Source: Corynebacterium sp. HS2168-gen11 (GTDB taxonomy: Bacteria; Actinomycetota; Actinomycetes; Mycobacteriales; Mycobacteriaceae). From it: 64,000 bases of DNA. Positions 17,704-26,824 of the stretch are shown here, one piece after another. Each line of letters opens with the position of its first letter. The stretch's first letter is position 1. Location of the stretch: contig NZ_JANUXR010000007.1 of assembly GCF_024834075.1 (NCBI RefSeq), positions 1-64,000 of the forward strand, in the 5' to 3' direction. A program made the translations under genes and the position numbers. The notes under the pieces were generated by a model. It saw nothing but the letters and a program-made list of their open reading frames with translations. It searched no databases and was not told where the DNA came from.

Positions 17704-17885
17704 GGAATTGTTGATTGTTGGTGAGGTGTATCGGACGCGCCGGGGCGGTTGGATGCTGGGGAGTGGGGCGTGACGACGCTGTTGGGCACGGGTGCGCCGG
17801 GTAGTGAGCGCGCCGGGGCAGTTGGGTTAGGACGTGAGCGCGCCGGGATCACTGGAAGTCTCGCGCGGTACATCACACAAGACGA
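17704..17885. repeat. GC-rich low-complexity spacer with direct repeats (island B)
   Basis: The 14-mer GTGAGCGCGCCGGG occurs exactly at 17804-17817 and 17834-17847, and a third related unit (GACGCGCCGGGG) lies at about 17735. It is noncoding and sits at a convergent junction. Confidence 0.6.
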
Positions 17886-17901
17886 TCAGTAGCAGCGCAG
17901 C

Positions 17902-18798
17902 CTAGGCGGATGTTGGAGGGCGTTTCAGCCACCACATCGTAGCAGCGGTAAGTGCAGCAAGACCGGCAATTACACCAGTGCCGACAGTAAGATCTCGGCT
18001 GCTTGGCAAGGTAATCAGCGGCACAGGGTTGCGGAAGGAACGAATCTCAAAACCGTGCTCTTGGGCGTATTTGCGAAGTGCGCGGTCGGGATTGACCGCA
18101 ACTGGGTGCGCAACGGCTTCTAGCATGGGGAGATCGGTGATCGAATCGGAATAGGCGTAGCTTTGCTGCAAGTCGTAGCCACGTTCAATGGCGAGGTGTT
18201 GGAGAGCCGTCGCTTTGGCTTCACCTTTGCAATAAAACTCAATCTCGCCAGTGAACTTTCCGTCCTTTTCGCTCAAAATTGTGCCGATAACGGTGGTCAC
18301 ACCAAGTTCTTCAGCGATTGGGGCGATGATGACGGTTGCAGAAGCGGAGACGATAATGACGTCGTGCCCTAACGTGAGATGTCCTTGAATGAGCTCACGT
18401 GCTTCGGCATAAATCGTGGGAGTGACAGTAGTTGATAACGCTTCTCTGGCAATTTGAGAAATCTGTGCAACGTCCCAGCCTCGGATTATGGCGGCGAGCT
18501 GGTCGCGGGTGTTGTCGAGTTGTTCGCTGGTGTGACCCGTGAACATGTAGGAGGCTTTGGCTAATGATAAATAGAGGGCCGTGGTTGGGGAAATGAGGCC
18601 AGAGTTGAGAAATTCTTTGCCGTATACGTAGGCCGACGAAGTGGCGATGATGGTTTTGTCTAGATCGAAAAATGCAGCTACGGTGCTGTTTTTGCGCGCC
18701 AAACTGGTCTTGGGAGCATTGTGTGTGCGTGGTTGCACAGCGTGTGTGGGCTGATGCCGTGATGAATGCTGGGGTTGGTGTGCAGGTGAGTGACTCAT
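17902..18798 (-). CDS. HAD-superfamily IB phosphatase (SerB-like)
   Basis: 298 residues from the first ATG; the first 40 are low-complexity (His, Gln, Ser, Pro), so a later start is possible. HAD motif I is FFDLDKTII, motif II is IVSAS, the motif III lysine is in YCKGEAKATAL, and motif IV is YSDSITDLPML. The last 25 residues include a hydrophobic stretch (VGTGVIAGLAALTAATMWWL), so the protein is probably membrane-associated. HAD-IB members of this type are related to phosphoserine phosphatase, and some act on lipids. The order relative to the 6C RNA and ssd corresponds to Rv3661. Confidence 0.88.
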   Translation of the reverse strand: MSHSPAHQPQHSSRHQPTHAVQPRTHNAPKTSLARKNSTVAAFFDLDKTIIATSSAYVYGKEFLNSGLISPTTALYLSLAKASYMFTGHTSEQLDNTRDQLAAIIRGWDVAQISQIAREALSTTVTPTIYAEARELIQGHLTLGHDVIIVSASATVIIAPIAEELGVTTVIGTILSEKDGKFTGEIEFYCKGEAKATALQHLAIERGYDLQQSYAYSDSITDLPMLEAVAHPVAVNPDRALRKYAQEHGFEIRSFRNPVPLITLPSSRDLTVGTGVIAGLAALTAATMWWLKRPPTSA

Positions 18799-18892
18799 GG
18801 ATGAATATGCCTCATATCGCTGTAGTCTTCTTCCTTAAGTGTAGAGCCTGCTACCCGAAAGAGGGGGATTTGCAATTATTTTTTCAAAACTC

Positions 18893-18921
18893 TTGCATGA
18901 AGAGCAGAAAGTGTGTGATAC
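18893..18921 (+). promoter_or_regulatory. Promoter of the 6C RNA
   Basis: TTGCAT at 18893-18898 and TGATAC at 18916-18921 are separated by exactly 17 bases. This is the best sigma-70-type promoter I found in the window. Transcription would start near 18928. Confidence 0.7.
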
Positions 18922-18927
18922 TTTTGG

Positions 18928-19025
18928 TGTATGGCCCCTTAATTTGTGTGGCCTATATCAACTGATACCCCTCAGTTGATCGCGACCCGTGTCCCCCCAC
19001 CCCCTGTGACACGGGTCGCTTGCAT
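18928..19025 (+). ncRNA. 6C RNA (B11-type actinobacterial small RNA)
   Basis: Two consecutive hairpins carry C-rich loops. The first has stem ATCAACTGA/TCAGTTGAT (18957-18980) with loop TACCCC. The second has a perfect 12-bp stem, GCGACCCGTGTC/GACACGGGTCGC (18982-19019), with a loop beginning CCCCCACCCCC. This double C-rich-loop architecture defines the 6C RNA of actinobacteria. In M. tuberculosis the homolog (B11) lies between Rv3660c (ssd) and Rv3661 (HAD phosphatase), and the same two neighbours flank it here in the same relative orientation. Exposed Cs pair with the G-rich ribosome binding sites of target mRNAs. The exact 5' and 3' ends are estimates. Confidence 0.88.
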
Positions 19026-19477
19026 ATCTGCCTCAGGTGACGGCGTCGAGCAATAATGACCTCTAAATGAAGGCATGTAGTTGCTGTTTATGCGGATACC
19101 GCGGTGCTCGCTCGACGCATCCAATATAACGCGCTGCCTAGGGGGCTGTGCGACGATAGATGAGCATGCATTCCTTAGGCTTTGCGACGCCATTCCAGCG
19201 GATGGCTGTGCTTCGGGAATATAGTTTGCGGGCGCGGCGATGTTTTTCACGATCGTGCTGTTCTTGGTTGTGATCTGTGGCGATTTGTTGCCTCTGCAGC
19301 AAACCATTTAGCAGGTATCTTGCAGGTATGCAAGGGAAAGAGCGAATTTTTCCAAAGTTGTGGATAACTGTGAGAAGAATGTAATGCGAGTTACAAAAAC
19401 TCGCGATAATTCCACAGATTCAAAATTATTTTTGAAGTTCAGTGGAACTGCAGATAACTCTCGTTCACAATCTGGGC
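19026..19477. other. Noncoding region upstream of the tad cluster
   Basis: About 450 bases with no supported gene. One small hairpin, CGAGT-TACAAAA-ACTCG at about 19387-19403, lies roughly 80 bases before the ssd start and could affect its leader. The promoter of the tad operon is presumably here but was not identified. Confidence 0.35.
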
Positions 19478-20545
19478 ATGCAACATTTCCACCTTCTTGT
19501 CGCAGTTTCAGATCCAGTGGTACATGCAGAGATTATCGCCTTAGCTGCGGCCACCGGATACGAAGTTTTGGATACTACGGATCCACGCGTACTTCAACGC
19601 CACGTTGCACATGCGCGTGTGTGTATTAGTGATGCCGCAATTGCTCCGTATTTAGCACGAATTGCCCCCAATACCTCGCTATTTGTGGTCTATGCAGATA
19701 CGCACACAATCGACTGGCAACAAGTCGTGCAATGGCATGCGCAAAATGCGTACCTGATTCCGCGGCAAACACAAGATCTCTTACATGACATCAGTACAGT
19801 AACGGGGCAACGGTTAGTACATCGTGACCACGGACAAGGTACTGCCATCATGGTAACCGGTGCAGTTGGTGGATGCGGTGCTTCTACTGTTGCGGCAGCG
19901 TTGAGTTTATATTGCGCACAAGAGCATCCCACAGTGCTGGTCGACGCTGACCCGCATTCGGCAGGACTCGACTTATGCATCGGCATAGAAGAAACCGTCG
20001 GCGTGCGGTGGAGTGATGTGAATTTTCGATCAGGTGAACTTGTGGCTCAAGAACTGTATGAATCTTTACCAAGAACCACCACTGGATTGGCAGTGCTTTC
20101 TCCCTCACGCGTACTTGCAAATACTGGGCTGAGCGTGGAATCCGTCAGCATGGCTATTCGTGCACTTCAAGAACGCTACACCGTGGTAGTTGACGTACCA
20201 CGATATGCCGATTATCGCGTACAACTTGCTGAACTTGCAGATCAACTGGTGCTGGTTACACCAGTGGAAGTACATGCTGCAGCAGCTTGCGCACAATTGG
20301 GACAGCAATTGCAACGGTTTGGTGTGCGTCGCGATGTAGTTGCCAGACATCGTGGCTGGTCAGGATTAAGAATTGCTGATCTCACGCGGTTGGTGGGATG
20401 GCATGTTACAGGTGAAATATTTCAAGACCTGGCACTTGCGAAACGCATCGAAACTACCGGTTTAGCAGCAGCTGGATTTAGCAAATTACCAAAAAGTATG
20501 CGCACCTGCGTGCAAGCATTACGCATGGAACAGGATGCAGCATGA
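19478..20545 (+). CDS. ssd: Ssd / CpaE-like MinD-family ATPase of the Tad cluster
   Basis: About 355 residues from the ATG at 19478; an in-frame GTG at 19442 is an alternative. An N-terminal receiver-like domain of about 120 residues precedes the ATPase domain. The deviant Walker A is VTGAVGGCGASTVAAAL, with the expected lysine replaced, as in septum site-determining protein Ssd of mycobacteria and CpaE-like proteins. VLVDADPHSAGLD is the switch segment. CpaE/TadZ proteins position the Tad machinery at the pole. The stop overlaps the tadA start (ATGA), so the genes are translationally coupled. Confidence 0.88.
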   Translation: MQHFHLLVAVSDPVVHAEIIALAAATGYEVLDTTDPRVLQRHVAHARVCISDAAIAPYLARIAPNTSLFVVYADTHTIDWQQVVQWHAQNAYLIPRQTQDLLHDISTVTGQRLVHRDHGQGTAIMVTGAVGGCGASTVAAALSLYCAQEHPTVLVDADPHSAGLDLCIGIEETVGVRWSDVNFRSGELVAQELYESLPRTTTGLAVLSPSRVLANTGLSVESVSMAIRALQERYTVVVDVPRYADYRVQLAELADQLVLVTPVEVHAAAACAQLGQQLQRFGVRRDVVARHRGWSGLRIADLTRLVGWHVTGEIFQDLALAKRIETTGLAAAGFSKLPKSMRTCVQALRMEQDAA

Positions 20546-21684
20546 AATACGACGAACGCGTGCAAGAGATCCTTGAGTACCTGCAGCATGCGATTGCCGC
20601 TGGTGAGTTACGTGAGTCTGATCCACAAGCAATAGCAGCTGCTATTCGGAAAAAGTCGGCGACTGTTTTAAGTGATGTGGAAGTGTTACGGATCTTGCGC
20701 AAATTGCGTCACGACGTGCAAGGTGTGGGTATTCTGGAACCCATTTTTAGTATCCCAGGATTAACTGATGTGGTTGTGAATGGGAAGGACCATATCTTTT
20801 ATGATCGTGGCCAGGGGATGGAACGATTTCCTCTGCATTTTGAAACTGAAGAAGATGTGCGTCGACTAGCCACGCGATTGATCCTTTCTGCTGGTTCGCG
20901 CCTTGATGAATCGCAATGTTTTGCTAATGGCGTACTCGAACGCCTGGATGGGACAAATATTCGTATTCATGCCGTTTTGAGTCCACCGGCACAAGCAGGA
21001 ACATGCTTGTCGTTGCGTGTGTTACGTCAAGTGAGCGTGTCGTTAGAGGAGTTAGCGCAGCAGCAGACATTTCAGCAGGACACAGTTGCACTATTACGCA
21101 GAATCATTGCAAAGCGGCATTCATTTTTGATCATTGGTGGTACTGGTAGCGGGAAAACCACGTTATTATCCGCCATGCTTGGAGAAGTACCTGCGCAAGA
21201 ACGCTTGATTGTGTTAGAAGATACGGCTGAATTACAACCGAATCATCCGCATGTGCTGACAATGGTCACTCGAGGTGCAAATACTGAAGGTAAAGGTGCA
21301 ATTGTTCTGTCGGATTTATTGCAGCAGTCACTGCGTATGCGACCTGATCGCATTATTGTTGGTGAGATTCGCGGTCCGGAAGTTATTGATTTGCTCACTG
21401 CATTAAATACCGGCCATGAAGGTTGTGCAGGTACATTGCATGCCAACGATGTGCGAGAAGTTCCAGCCCGCATTGAAGCATTAGCAGCTCTTGGAAATAT
21501 GGGCCGAGAAACTGTCTTAGCGCAGCTTGCTGCTGCAGCACCCCTTATTCTCGTGATGAAACGTACTGCAACCGGACGTCGTTTACATCAAATTGGCATG
21601 ATTGACTCATTTCCGCCGCAAGTACAAGTGGTGTGGAGTCATAAGACGGGACCAACATCGCAGCTTATGAAGGTGCTGGCATGA
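20542..21684 (+). CDS. tadA: Tad/type IV pilus secretion ATPase TadA (CpaF)
   Basis: 380 residues. The N-terminal domain (EPIFSIPGLTDVVVNGKDHIFYDRG) is the usual CpaF/VirB11 region. Walker A is GGTGSGKTTLLSA at about 199-211, the Asp box is LIVLEDTAELQ, and Walker B is PDRIIVGEIRGPE. The His box is GHEGCAGTLHANDV. A hexameric cytoplasmic motor, it powers assembly of Flp pili across the membrane. Overlaps of 4 bases with ssd and with tadB mark a tight operon. Confidence 0.95.
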   Translation: MKYDERVQEILEYLQHAIAAGELRESDPQAIAAAIRKKSATVLSDVEVLRILRKLRHDVQGVGILEPIFSIPGLTDVVVNGKDHIFYDRGQGMERFPLHFETEEDVRRLATRLILSAGSRLDESQCFANGVLERLDGTNIRIHAVLSPPAQAGTCLSLRVLRQVSVSLEELAQQQTFQQDTVALLRRIIAKRHSFLIIGGTGSGKTTLLSAMLGEVPAQERLIVLEDTAELQPNHPHVLTMVTRGANTEGKGAIVLSDLLQQSLRMRPDRIIVGEIRGPEVIDLLTALNTGHEGCAGTLHANDVREVPARIEALAALGNMGRETVLAQLAAAAPLILVMKRTATGRRLHQIGMIDSFPPQVQVVWSHKTGPTSQLMKVLA

Positions 21685-22502
21685 TGACGGTAGGAATCGC
21701 AAGTTTGTTATGTGCAGCCGCTTTCATGATTTTGCAGCCACGCCAACTCTTACGACTGCACACTGTGCAACCAGCAGGTGCTGATACGCGGCATCGCAGC
21801 TTACAGCATGGTTTACAGTATGCGCAGGATCATTTCGGCATGATGTGCGCTGGTATTGCAGTGCTATTGGTGTGGGCGTATTCGGACAGTCTGGCAATTG
21901 CCGTCGCAACAACCCTGCTCTTACTGGCGATTGGTATCCGAATCCAAGCACATCATCAGCAAAAAGTTCAGCATCAACGTGAAACTATTGCAATGCAGGC
22001 CTTAAGCGTGATTGAAGGAGAATTATGTGCAGGCGCTTCCTTGGCAAAAGCATTAGAAGCTGGAGCACAGCATTGTCATCATGCACAATTGCAGGCGCTC
22101 TTGCGAGCGTGTGCATGGCGAAGTGCAACAGGAGTTTCACAGCCAGCTGCAGAATTAGCATGCAGTAATATCGCAGGATTTGCGCATCTTGCGCATGGAC
22201 TTGCAATCGCACAACGACACGGCATTTCGCTGGCAGCATTAACGAAAGAAGTTCGTGCGCGAGTCGAAGCACAACAGCAGCATTACCGTAATGTTCATGC
22301 ACATTTACAGGCAGCTACTGTTTCCTCTTGGATGCTAGCGGCGTTGCCTCTTGCAGGCATCGGTTTAGGATACGGCTTAGGCGTTGATGTGTTGTCGTTC
22401 CTATCCGGAACCACGTTAGGTGCAGTGATTCTTTGCGCTGGCCTGTGCCTTGAAGCACTTGGGTTGTTGTGGTCGCACAGAATTATTATGAAGGCCAGTT
22501 GA
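21681..22502 (+). CDS. tadB: TadB-like integral membrane platform protein
   Basis: 273 residues. Hydrophobic segments lie near residues 3-15, 52-85, and 210-265, with a cytoplasmic helical domain between them (MQALSVIEGELCAGASLAKAL). The motif of GspF/TadB domains, a helix with a glycine-rich turn, is visible. With TadC it forms the inner platform that TadA acts on. The start overlaps the tadA stop and the next gene starts one base after its stop. Confidence 0.85.
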   Translation: MMTVGIASLLCAAAFMILQPRQLLRLHTVQPAGADTRHRSLQHGLQYAQDHFGMMCAGIAVLLVWAYSDSLAIAVATTLLLLAIGIRIQAHHQQKVQHQRETIAMQALSVIEGELCAGASLAKALEAGAQHCHHAQLQALLRACAWRSATGVSQPAAELACSNIAGFAHLAHGLAIAQRHGISLAALTKEVRARVEAQQQHYRNVHAHLQAATVSSWMLAALPLAGIGLGYGLGVDVLSFLSGTTLGAVILCAGLCLEALGLLWSHRIIMKAS

Positions 22503-22503
22503 G

Positions 22504-23085
22504 ATGACAGGCATATTAACAATGACAGGTATTGGCCTGCTTTCGCTTGCAACATTGTTGCCAACATATCCGTTGCATACACGGGTGCAGCCACGGAGTC
22601 GTGACGGGCCTACGATACTGCAACGTCTGCGTCCTGGCACACACACGCCGATTACGACTCAGTTGGACACTGCTGCCGATCTTGATCTGTTTGCAGTTTG
22701 TTTAGATGCTGGTTTAAGCCAAGCACATGCTGCAAGTGCAGTCGCAGAGCATGCAGCAATACCAGCATGGCAACAAGTCGCAGCGCTGCTACGAATGGGT
22801 ATTGCCGATGAACGAGCTTGGCAAGCGATGCGTGAGGAGCCGACGCTTGCGGAACTGCTCATTGTTGTACGTCATTCGATGCATTCAGGAGCAGCACTTG
22901 CGACGAGCTGTCGCAGAATTGCAACAAATTTGCGCAGCACCGTTATGCACACAGGCCAAGAACAGGCGGAACGAGCAGGCGTATTTATCACGTTGCCACT
23001 GACACTGTGTTTTCTCCCCGCATTCATCCTGACAGGATTACTTCCGGTTGTGATGAGTATGGGACTGACAATTTTTGGTTCATAA
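22504..23085 (+). CDS. tadC: TadC-like integral membrane platform protein
   Basis: 193 residues. Like TadB it has an N-terminal membrane segment, then a GspF-like helical domain (TAADLDLFAVCLDAGLSQAHAASAVAEHA), and two C-terminal hydrophobic helices (AGVFITLPLTLCFLPAFILTGLLPVV). RSTVMHTGQEQAERAGV just before the last helices is typical of TadB/TadC proteins. It is encoded immediately after tadB. Confidence 0.85.
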   Translation: MTGILTMTGIGLLSLATLLPTYPLHTRVQPRSRDGPTILQRLRPGTHTPITTQLDTAADLDLFAVCLDAGLSQAHAASAVAEHAAIPAWQQVAALLRMGIADERAWQAMREEPTLAELLIVVRHSMHSGAALATSCRRIATNLRSTVMHTGQEQAERAGVFITLPLTLCFLPAFILTGLLPVVMSMGLTIFGS

Positions 23086-23132
23086 TGCAGTGTTTTTATA
23101 TTTCCATCACTACCAAATATGAAGGAGTCAGC

Positions 23133-23615
23133 ATGACCACCACTTTGACAATCAATCCAGATTCCCTTGCCGCTGCCACACAGCTCAGTACTCCAGAAAC
23201 TGATCAACTACCAGCACATATCAACACCTCGAAGCTCGCTGCACGCATGGATGCTGCTTCGACCGATGTATGTCCGCTTCATGGACGAGAAGCTGCCATG
23301 ACGCAAGCAAAAGGAGATACATTGACAGACGATCCAACGGGAATGATGCACGATGAATCAGCACAGAACGCTGAAATACTTGAACCAGAGCCGACATCTG
23401 CACAGATGCGCCACCCATTTTTCCAGCAGTGTCTTGCAAATATGCAGCGTTTTCATGAAGATGACGCAGGCATGACCACCATTGAATATGCCATGGGTGC
23501 GTTGGCGGCTGCAGCACTTGCCGGTGCATTATATCTGGTGGTTTCGTCTGGTGCAGTTTCAAATGCATTGGAAGCATTAATTACAAATGCACTCCAAAGC
23601 GGACCTGGCAAATAA
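23133..23615 (+). CDS. Flp-type pilin (DUF4244) with a long N-terminal extension
   Basis: 160 residues from the ATG at 23133, which has AAGGAG five bases upstream. The C-terminal 50 residues are a Flp-like pilin: DDAG-MTTIEYAMGALAAAALAGALYLVV, with a prepilin-type G/M junction followed by the Glu at position +5 and a hydrophobic helix. About 113 residues precede the processing site, rich in polar residues with no membrane segment. Mycobacterial counterparts (Rv3656c) are under 70 residues in total. Start codons closer to the pilin exist (for example the Met in MQRFHEDD) but lack as good a ribosome binding site. No prepilin peptidase gene lies in the cluster. Confidence 0.8.
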   Translation: MTTTLTINPDSLAAATQLSTPETDQLPAHINTSKLAARMDAASTDVCPLHGREAAMTQAKGDTLTDDPTGMMHDESAQNAEILEPEPTSAQMRHPFFQQCLANMQRFHEDDAGMTTIEYAMGALAAAALAGALYLVVSSGAVSNALEALITNALQSGPGK

Positions 23616-23629
23616 TCGATGTTTCAAAG

Positions 23630-23959
23630 ATGATCAGTCAGTTGCGATCTTTGGAGAATGATCAAGGGTCGATCACCGTCGAAGCTGCACTGAGCTTAAC
23701 TGCAGTTACCGTGGTTTTTAGTCTTATGTTGGCAGGATTTGTGACCGCTGGACGATACCTTTCAGCAATCGATGCTGCTGGTGCTGCGGCACGAGCGCAT
23801 GTGATCGGAGTGTCATACGAACCAGACATTGGCACAGTGACCATCAGCGAACATGGCGAACTTGCTACAGCAACAGTACAAGTCAGCACACCAATTGGCA
23901 CACTTCACGCAAGTAGTACCTTCGCACTTGAAACAGAAACTGGTACAGCACAGCCATGA
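23630..23959 (+). CDS. tadE: TadE-like minor pseudopilin
   Basis: 109 residues. DQGSITVEAALSLTAVTVVFSLMLAG is the TadE signature: a short leader, G before the mature hydrophobic helix, and Glu at +5. The rest is a small, probably extracytoplasmic domain without cysteines. TadE-like pseudopilins are processed by the prepilin peptidase and needed for pilus assembly. The start is 14 bases after the pilin stop. The end overlaps tadG (ATGA). Confidence 0.85.
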   Translation: MISQLRSLENDQGSITVEAALSLTAVTVVFSLMLAGFVTAGRYLSAIDAAGAAARAHVIGVSYEPDIGTVTISEHGELATATVQVSTPIGTLHASSTFALETETGTAQP

Positions 23960-24270
23960 TTGACGATGATGAAGGATCAGCCAGTGTGTATGCAGCAGGG
24001 CTGATCTTCGTGATGGCCTTGATCAGCAGCATGCTGCTAATGATGCTACGCAATACCATTGACGTGCATGTGGCAACGAATGCCGCCAATCTCGGAGCAG
24101 TGGCAGGTGCCTACGCGTTCTACACAGACGTTGATGCATGCCACCAGGCAGAAAAAATTATTCAGCTGCATCAAGCAGCAATGGTGCAATGCACAATTGT
24201 TGATGAAGATGTTGTGGTAACTGTCCAGCTTCGACGTGCAACAGCACACGCTCGTGCAGGTCCACTGTAA
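23956..24270 (+). CDS. TadG-like (Rv3654c-type) pilus-assembly protein
   Basis: 104 residues. A DDDEGSASVYAAGLIFVMALI start gives a short acidic leader and a hydrophobic helix similar to TadE/TadG proteins. It is followed by a small domain with two cysteines (DACHQAE and VQCTIVD), possibly disulfide-bonded. It is the last gene of the tad operon and overlaps tadE by 4 bases. Proteins at this position in actinobacteria are annotated as Rv3654c-like TadE. Confidence 0.75.
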   Translation: MIDDDEGSASVYAAGLIFVMALISSMLLMMLRNTIDVHVATNAANLGAVAGAYAFYTDVDACHQAEKIIQLHQAAMVQCTIVDEDVVVTVQLRRATAHARAGPL

Positions 24271-24325
24271 CGAGCATAGGTGCTGCGCATGAGTAGTGAG
24301 TGTGCGTGAGCGTGCGTAAAGTGGA

Positions 24326-26713
24326 CTAGTAAAGTTCGCCTGCCTGCTGCAGCCTGGAACATAAGAGCTGCAAGATAGCAATAGCTCCTTGTTTATCCAA
24401 GGGGTTATTGCCATTGCCGCACTTTGGAGATTGCACACAAGAAGGGCAACCACTTTCACACGCACATGACTGTACCGCGTGATACGTTGCCTCTATCCAC
24501 TGTGCAAATAATTGGTATCCGCGATCGGCAAAACCTGCACCACCAGGATGGCCATCGTAGACAAAGACTGTTGGTAATAAGGTGTCTGCATGAACTGCTG
24601 TCGAAACTCCGCCAATATCCCAGCGATCACAAGTGGCAAATAATGGTAGGAGTCCAATAGCGGCATGTTCAGCGGCATGTAGTGCACCTGGAATATCAAC
24701 AATGCCAATTTCTGTGAGCAGTTGCGGATCAATGGTGTATGCAACTGCTCGTGTCTCAAGGGTTTGTTCTGGTAACTGCAGTGGTATCTGGGCAAGGATC
24801 GTGCCATCACTGCCTTTTTGGGTATAGCCGATCACTCGTTGTGTTAAGGCAACTGGAATATTGCTTACCCAAATACCAGGACCAAGGGCCAAACTGGCAT
24901 CGGGCTCATCAATAATCGCAATATCAGTGACCGATTGTGAAAAGGTGAGATAATCAGGTGCTTCGGCATGCACAATGGCAATGTGCTCAGTGAGGTTCAG
25001 CTCATCGACAATATAGCTTTCGCCCAAATGCAGATAGACCGCGCCGGGATGTAATTGGCTACACGCTTGTGCGTAATCAACAGTGCCAAGGAGCCGGCCA
25101 TCGCTACCGTCCACAATATTGATGGTATGCCCACTGCCACGCAAGCTGACATGTTGATGTGCTCCGCCTGCTTGGGTTGTAGGTTTTGCGTATAACAATG
25201 CACCACGTTTGCGCAGCAATCCGCGTTCAAGCATGCGATTGGCAAGTGTTTCAGCGCGTAGTGCTGCAACTTCGGTGAGTTGAAGGGGGAGCTCTAACGC
25301 TGCACAGAGCAGATGTCCACGCAAGATATATGGATTCGTAGGGTCGAACACAATGCTTTCAACTGGTCGTTCTAATAATGCTGCTGGGTGGTGGACGAGA
25401 TAGGTATCAAGGGGTTCATCGCGAGCAATGAACATCACGATTGAGCTTTGGCCACGTCTGCCAGCGCGACCTGCCTGTTGCCAAAAACTTGCCAATGTTC
25501 CTGGGAAACCTGCACAAATGACAGCATCGAGACCGCCGACATCAATGCCCAGTTCTAAGGCATTGGTACTGGCAACGCCAAGTAATTCACCATTATCCAG
25601 ACCACGTTCTAAGCGGCGACGGTCTTCAGCAAGATATCCTGCACGATAGGAGGCAATACGCGCACCAAGATCCATTCGTCCGTGGCTATGCAATAATTCT
25701 TTGCACTTTTGAGCCACAAGCTCGGCATTACGCCGTGAAGTAACAAAACTCAAGGTACGCGCACCTTCTGCGACTAAGGTGGCCATTGCATTGGCGGCTT
25801 CGGTGGTACTTGCACGACGTACTGGTGCGTCGTGTTCACCAGTGATACCTTCGACAAATCCTGGTTCCCAAAGTAAGACAGTGCGTGGTCCTTGGGGTGA
25901 GCCGTCTTCTGTAATTGCTTGCACAGGTTCACCGATGAGGTTTTCGGCATGCTGTGCTGGGTAGGTATTGGTAGCAGATGCGAAAATAACAGTCGGGTTG
26001 GCGCCATAATGGCGTGCAATGCGCAAAAAGCGACGCAGTACGAGGGAGACATGTGCACCGAATACGCCTCGATAGGTATGGCATTCGTCGATGACAAGGT
26101 AGTGCAGGTTGCGGAAAAAACGCTGCCAGCGCTGATGGTTCGGCAAAATGCCGGCATGTAGCATGTCTGGATTGCTCATCAAAAAGCGGCTCTGCTCGCG
26201 GATGATTTGGCGTGCTTCTACTGGAGTATCGCCATCATAGGGAGCTGGATGAATCGTGGCGTATTGTTCCAAGCCGTCGAGAAGCGAGCTGAGTGCAAGG
26301 AGTTGGTCATTGCCGAGTGCTTTGTTGGGTGTGAGATAGAGCGCTGTGGCGCGGGGCTGATTGCTCAGAGTGGTCAAAATGGGCAGGAGATAGCCTAAAG
26401 ATTTACCTGAGGATGTGCCGGTAGCAATGATGCTATGGTGCTGGTTCCAGGCTGATTCGGCTAAGGCGACTTGGTGGCTATAGGGTTGCTGAATGCCACG
26501 GTCGATGAGGCGTTCGCGTAAGGTTGCCTCCACCCAGGTAGGCCATGGAAGATACTGCGCTTGACGTGGGGGAATGTGGCTTACGTGGGTGCATGTTGAA
26601 TTGGTAAGTTCTTCAGTTAAGGTTTGCAGGAGTTCGTCGCCAAAGCGGTCGATCGCATGAGGTTGTGGTGATGGCGTCGCAGATGCCTGGCGAGAAGTCT
26701 GTGTTGAATCCAT
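24326..26713 (-). CDS. DEAD/DEAH-box helicase with DUF1998 zinc domain (MrfA/YprA type)
   Basis: 795 residues from the ATG at 26713 (AAAGGA 10 bases upstream); a longer frame reaches 26812. Walker A is ATGTSSGKSLGY, Walker B is VIDECHTYRG, motif III is FASATN, and motif VI is QQAGRAGRRGQSS. The C-terminal MrfA/DUF1998 domain has the four-cysteine cluster ACESGCPSCVQSPKCG. Homologs (YprA/MrfA of Bacillus) are 3'-5' helicases acting in repair of mitomycin C damage. The place next to the tad and csp genes matches Rv3649. Confidence 0.93.
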   Translation of the reverse strand: MDSTQTSRQASATPSPQPHAIDRFGDELLQTLTEELTNSTCTHVSHIPPRQAQYLPWPTWVEATLRERLIDRGIQQPYSHQVALAESAWNQHHSIIATGTSSGKSLGYLLPILTTLSNQPRATALYLTPNKALGNDQLLALSSLLDGLEQYATIHPAPYDGDTPVEARQIIREQSRFLMSNPDMLHAGILPNHQRWQRFFRNLHYLVIDECHTYRGVFGAHVSLVLRRFLRIARHYGANPTVIFASATNTYPAQHAENLIGEPVQAITEDGSPQGPRTVLLWEPGFVEGITGEHDAPVRRASTTEAANAMATLVAEGARTLSFVTSRRNAELVAQKCKELLHSHGRMDLGARIASYRAGYLAEDRRRLERGLDNGELLGVASTNALELGIDVGGLDAVICAGFPGTLASFWQQAGRAGRRGQSSIVMFIARDEPLDTYLVHHPAALLERPVESIVFDPTNPYILRGHLLCAALELPLQLTEVAALRAETLANRMLERGLLRKRGALLYAKPTTQAGGAHQHVSLRGSGHTINIVDGSDGRLLGTVDYAQACSQLHPGAVYLHLGESYIVDELNLTEHIAIVHAEAPDYLTFSQSVTDIAIIDEPDASLALGPGIWVSNIPVALTQRVIGYTQKGSDGTILAQIPLQLPEQTLETRAVAYTIDPQLLTEIGIVDIPGALHAAEHAAIGLLPLFATCDRWDIGGVSTAVHADTLLPTVFVYDGHPGGAGFADRGYQLFAQWIEATYHAVQSCACESGCPSCVQSPKCGNGNNPLDKQGAIAILQLLCSRLQQAGELY

Positions 26714-26824
26714 GCGGCGCTCGTCCTTTATCTGAAGCGTGAATATAATTGCTCGCGATCGGTAGGGTAGGTGAGCAGGGACACTACCGTCTTTCGCGTA
26801 AGTATGAGACACTGGTATGTAGGT

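Noticed and set aside
19684-20545. Ssd read as a broken ParA/MinD because the Walker A lysine is missing
   Set aside because: A deviant Walker A is normal for Ssd/CpaE-like proteins, and the frame is intact.
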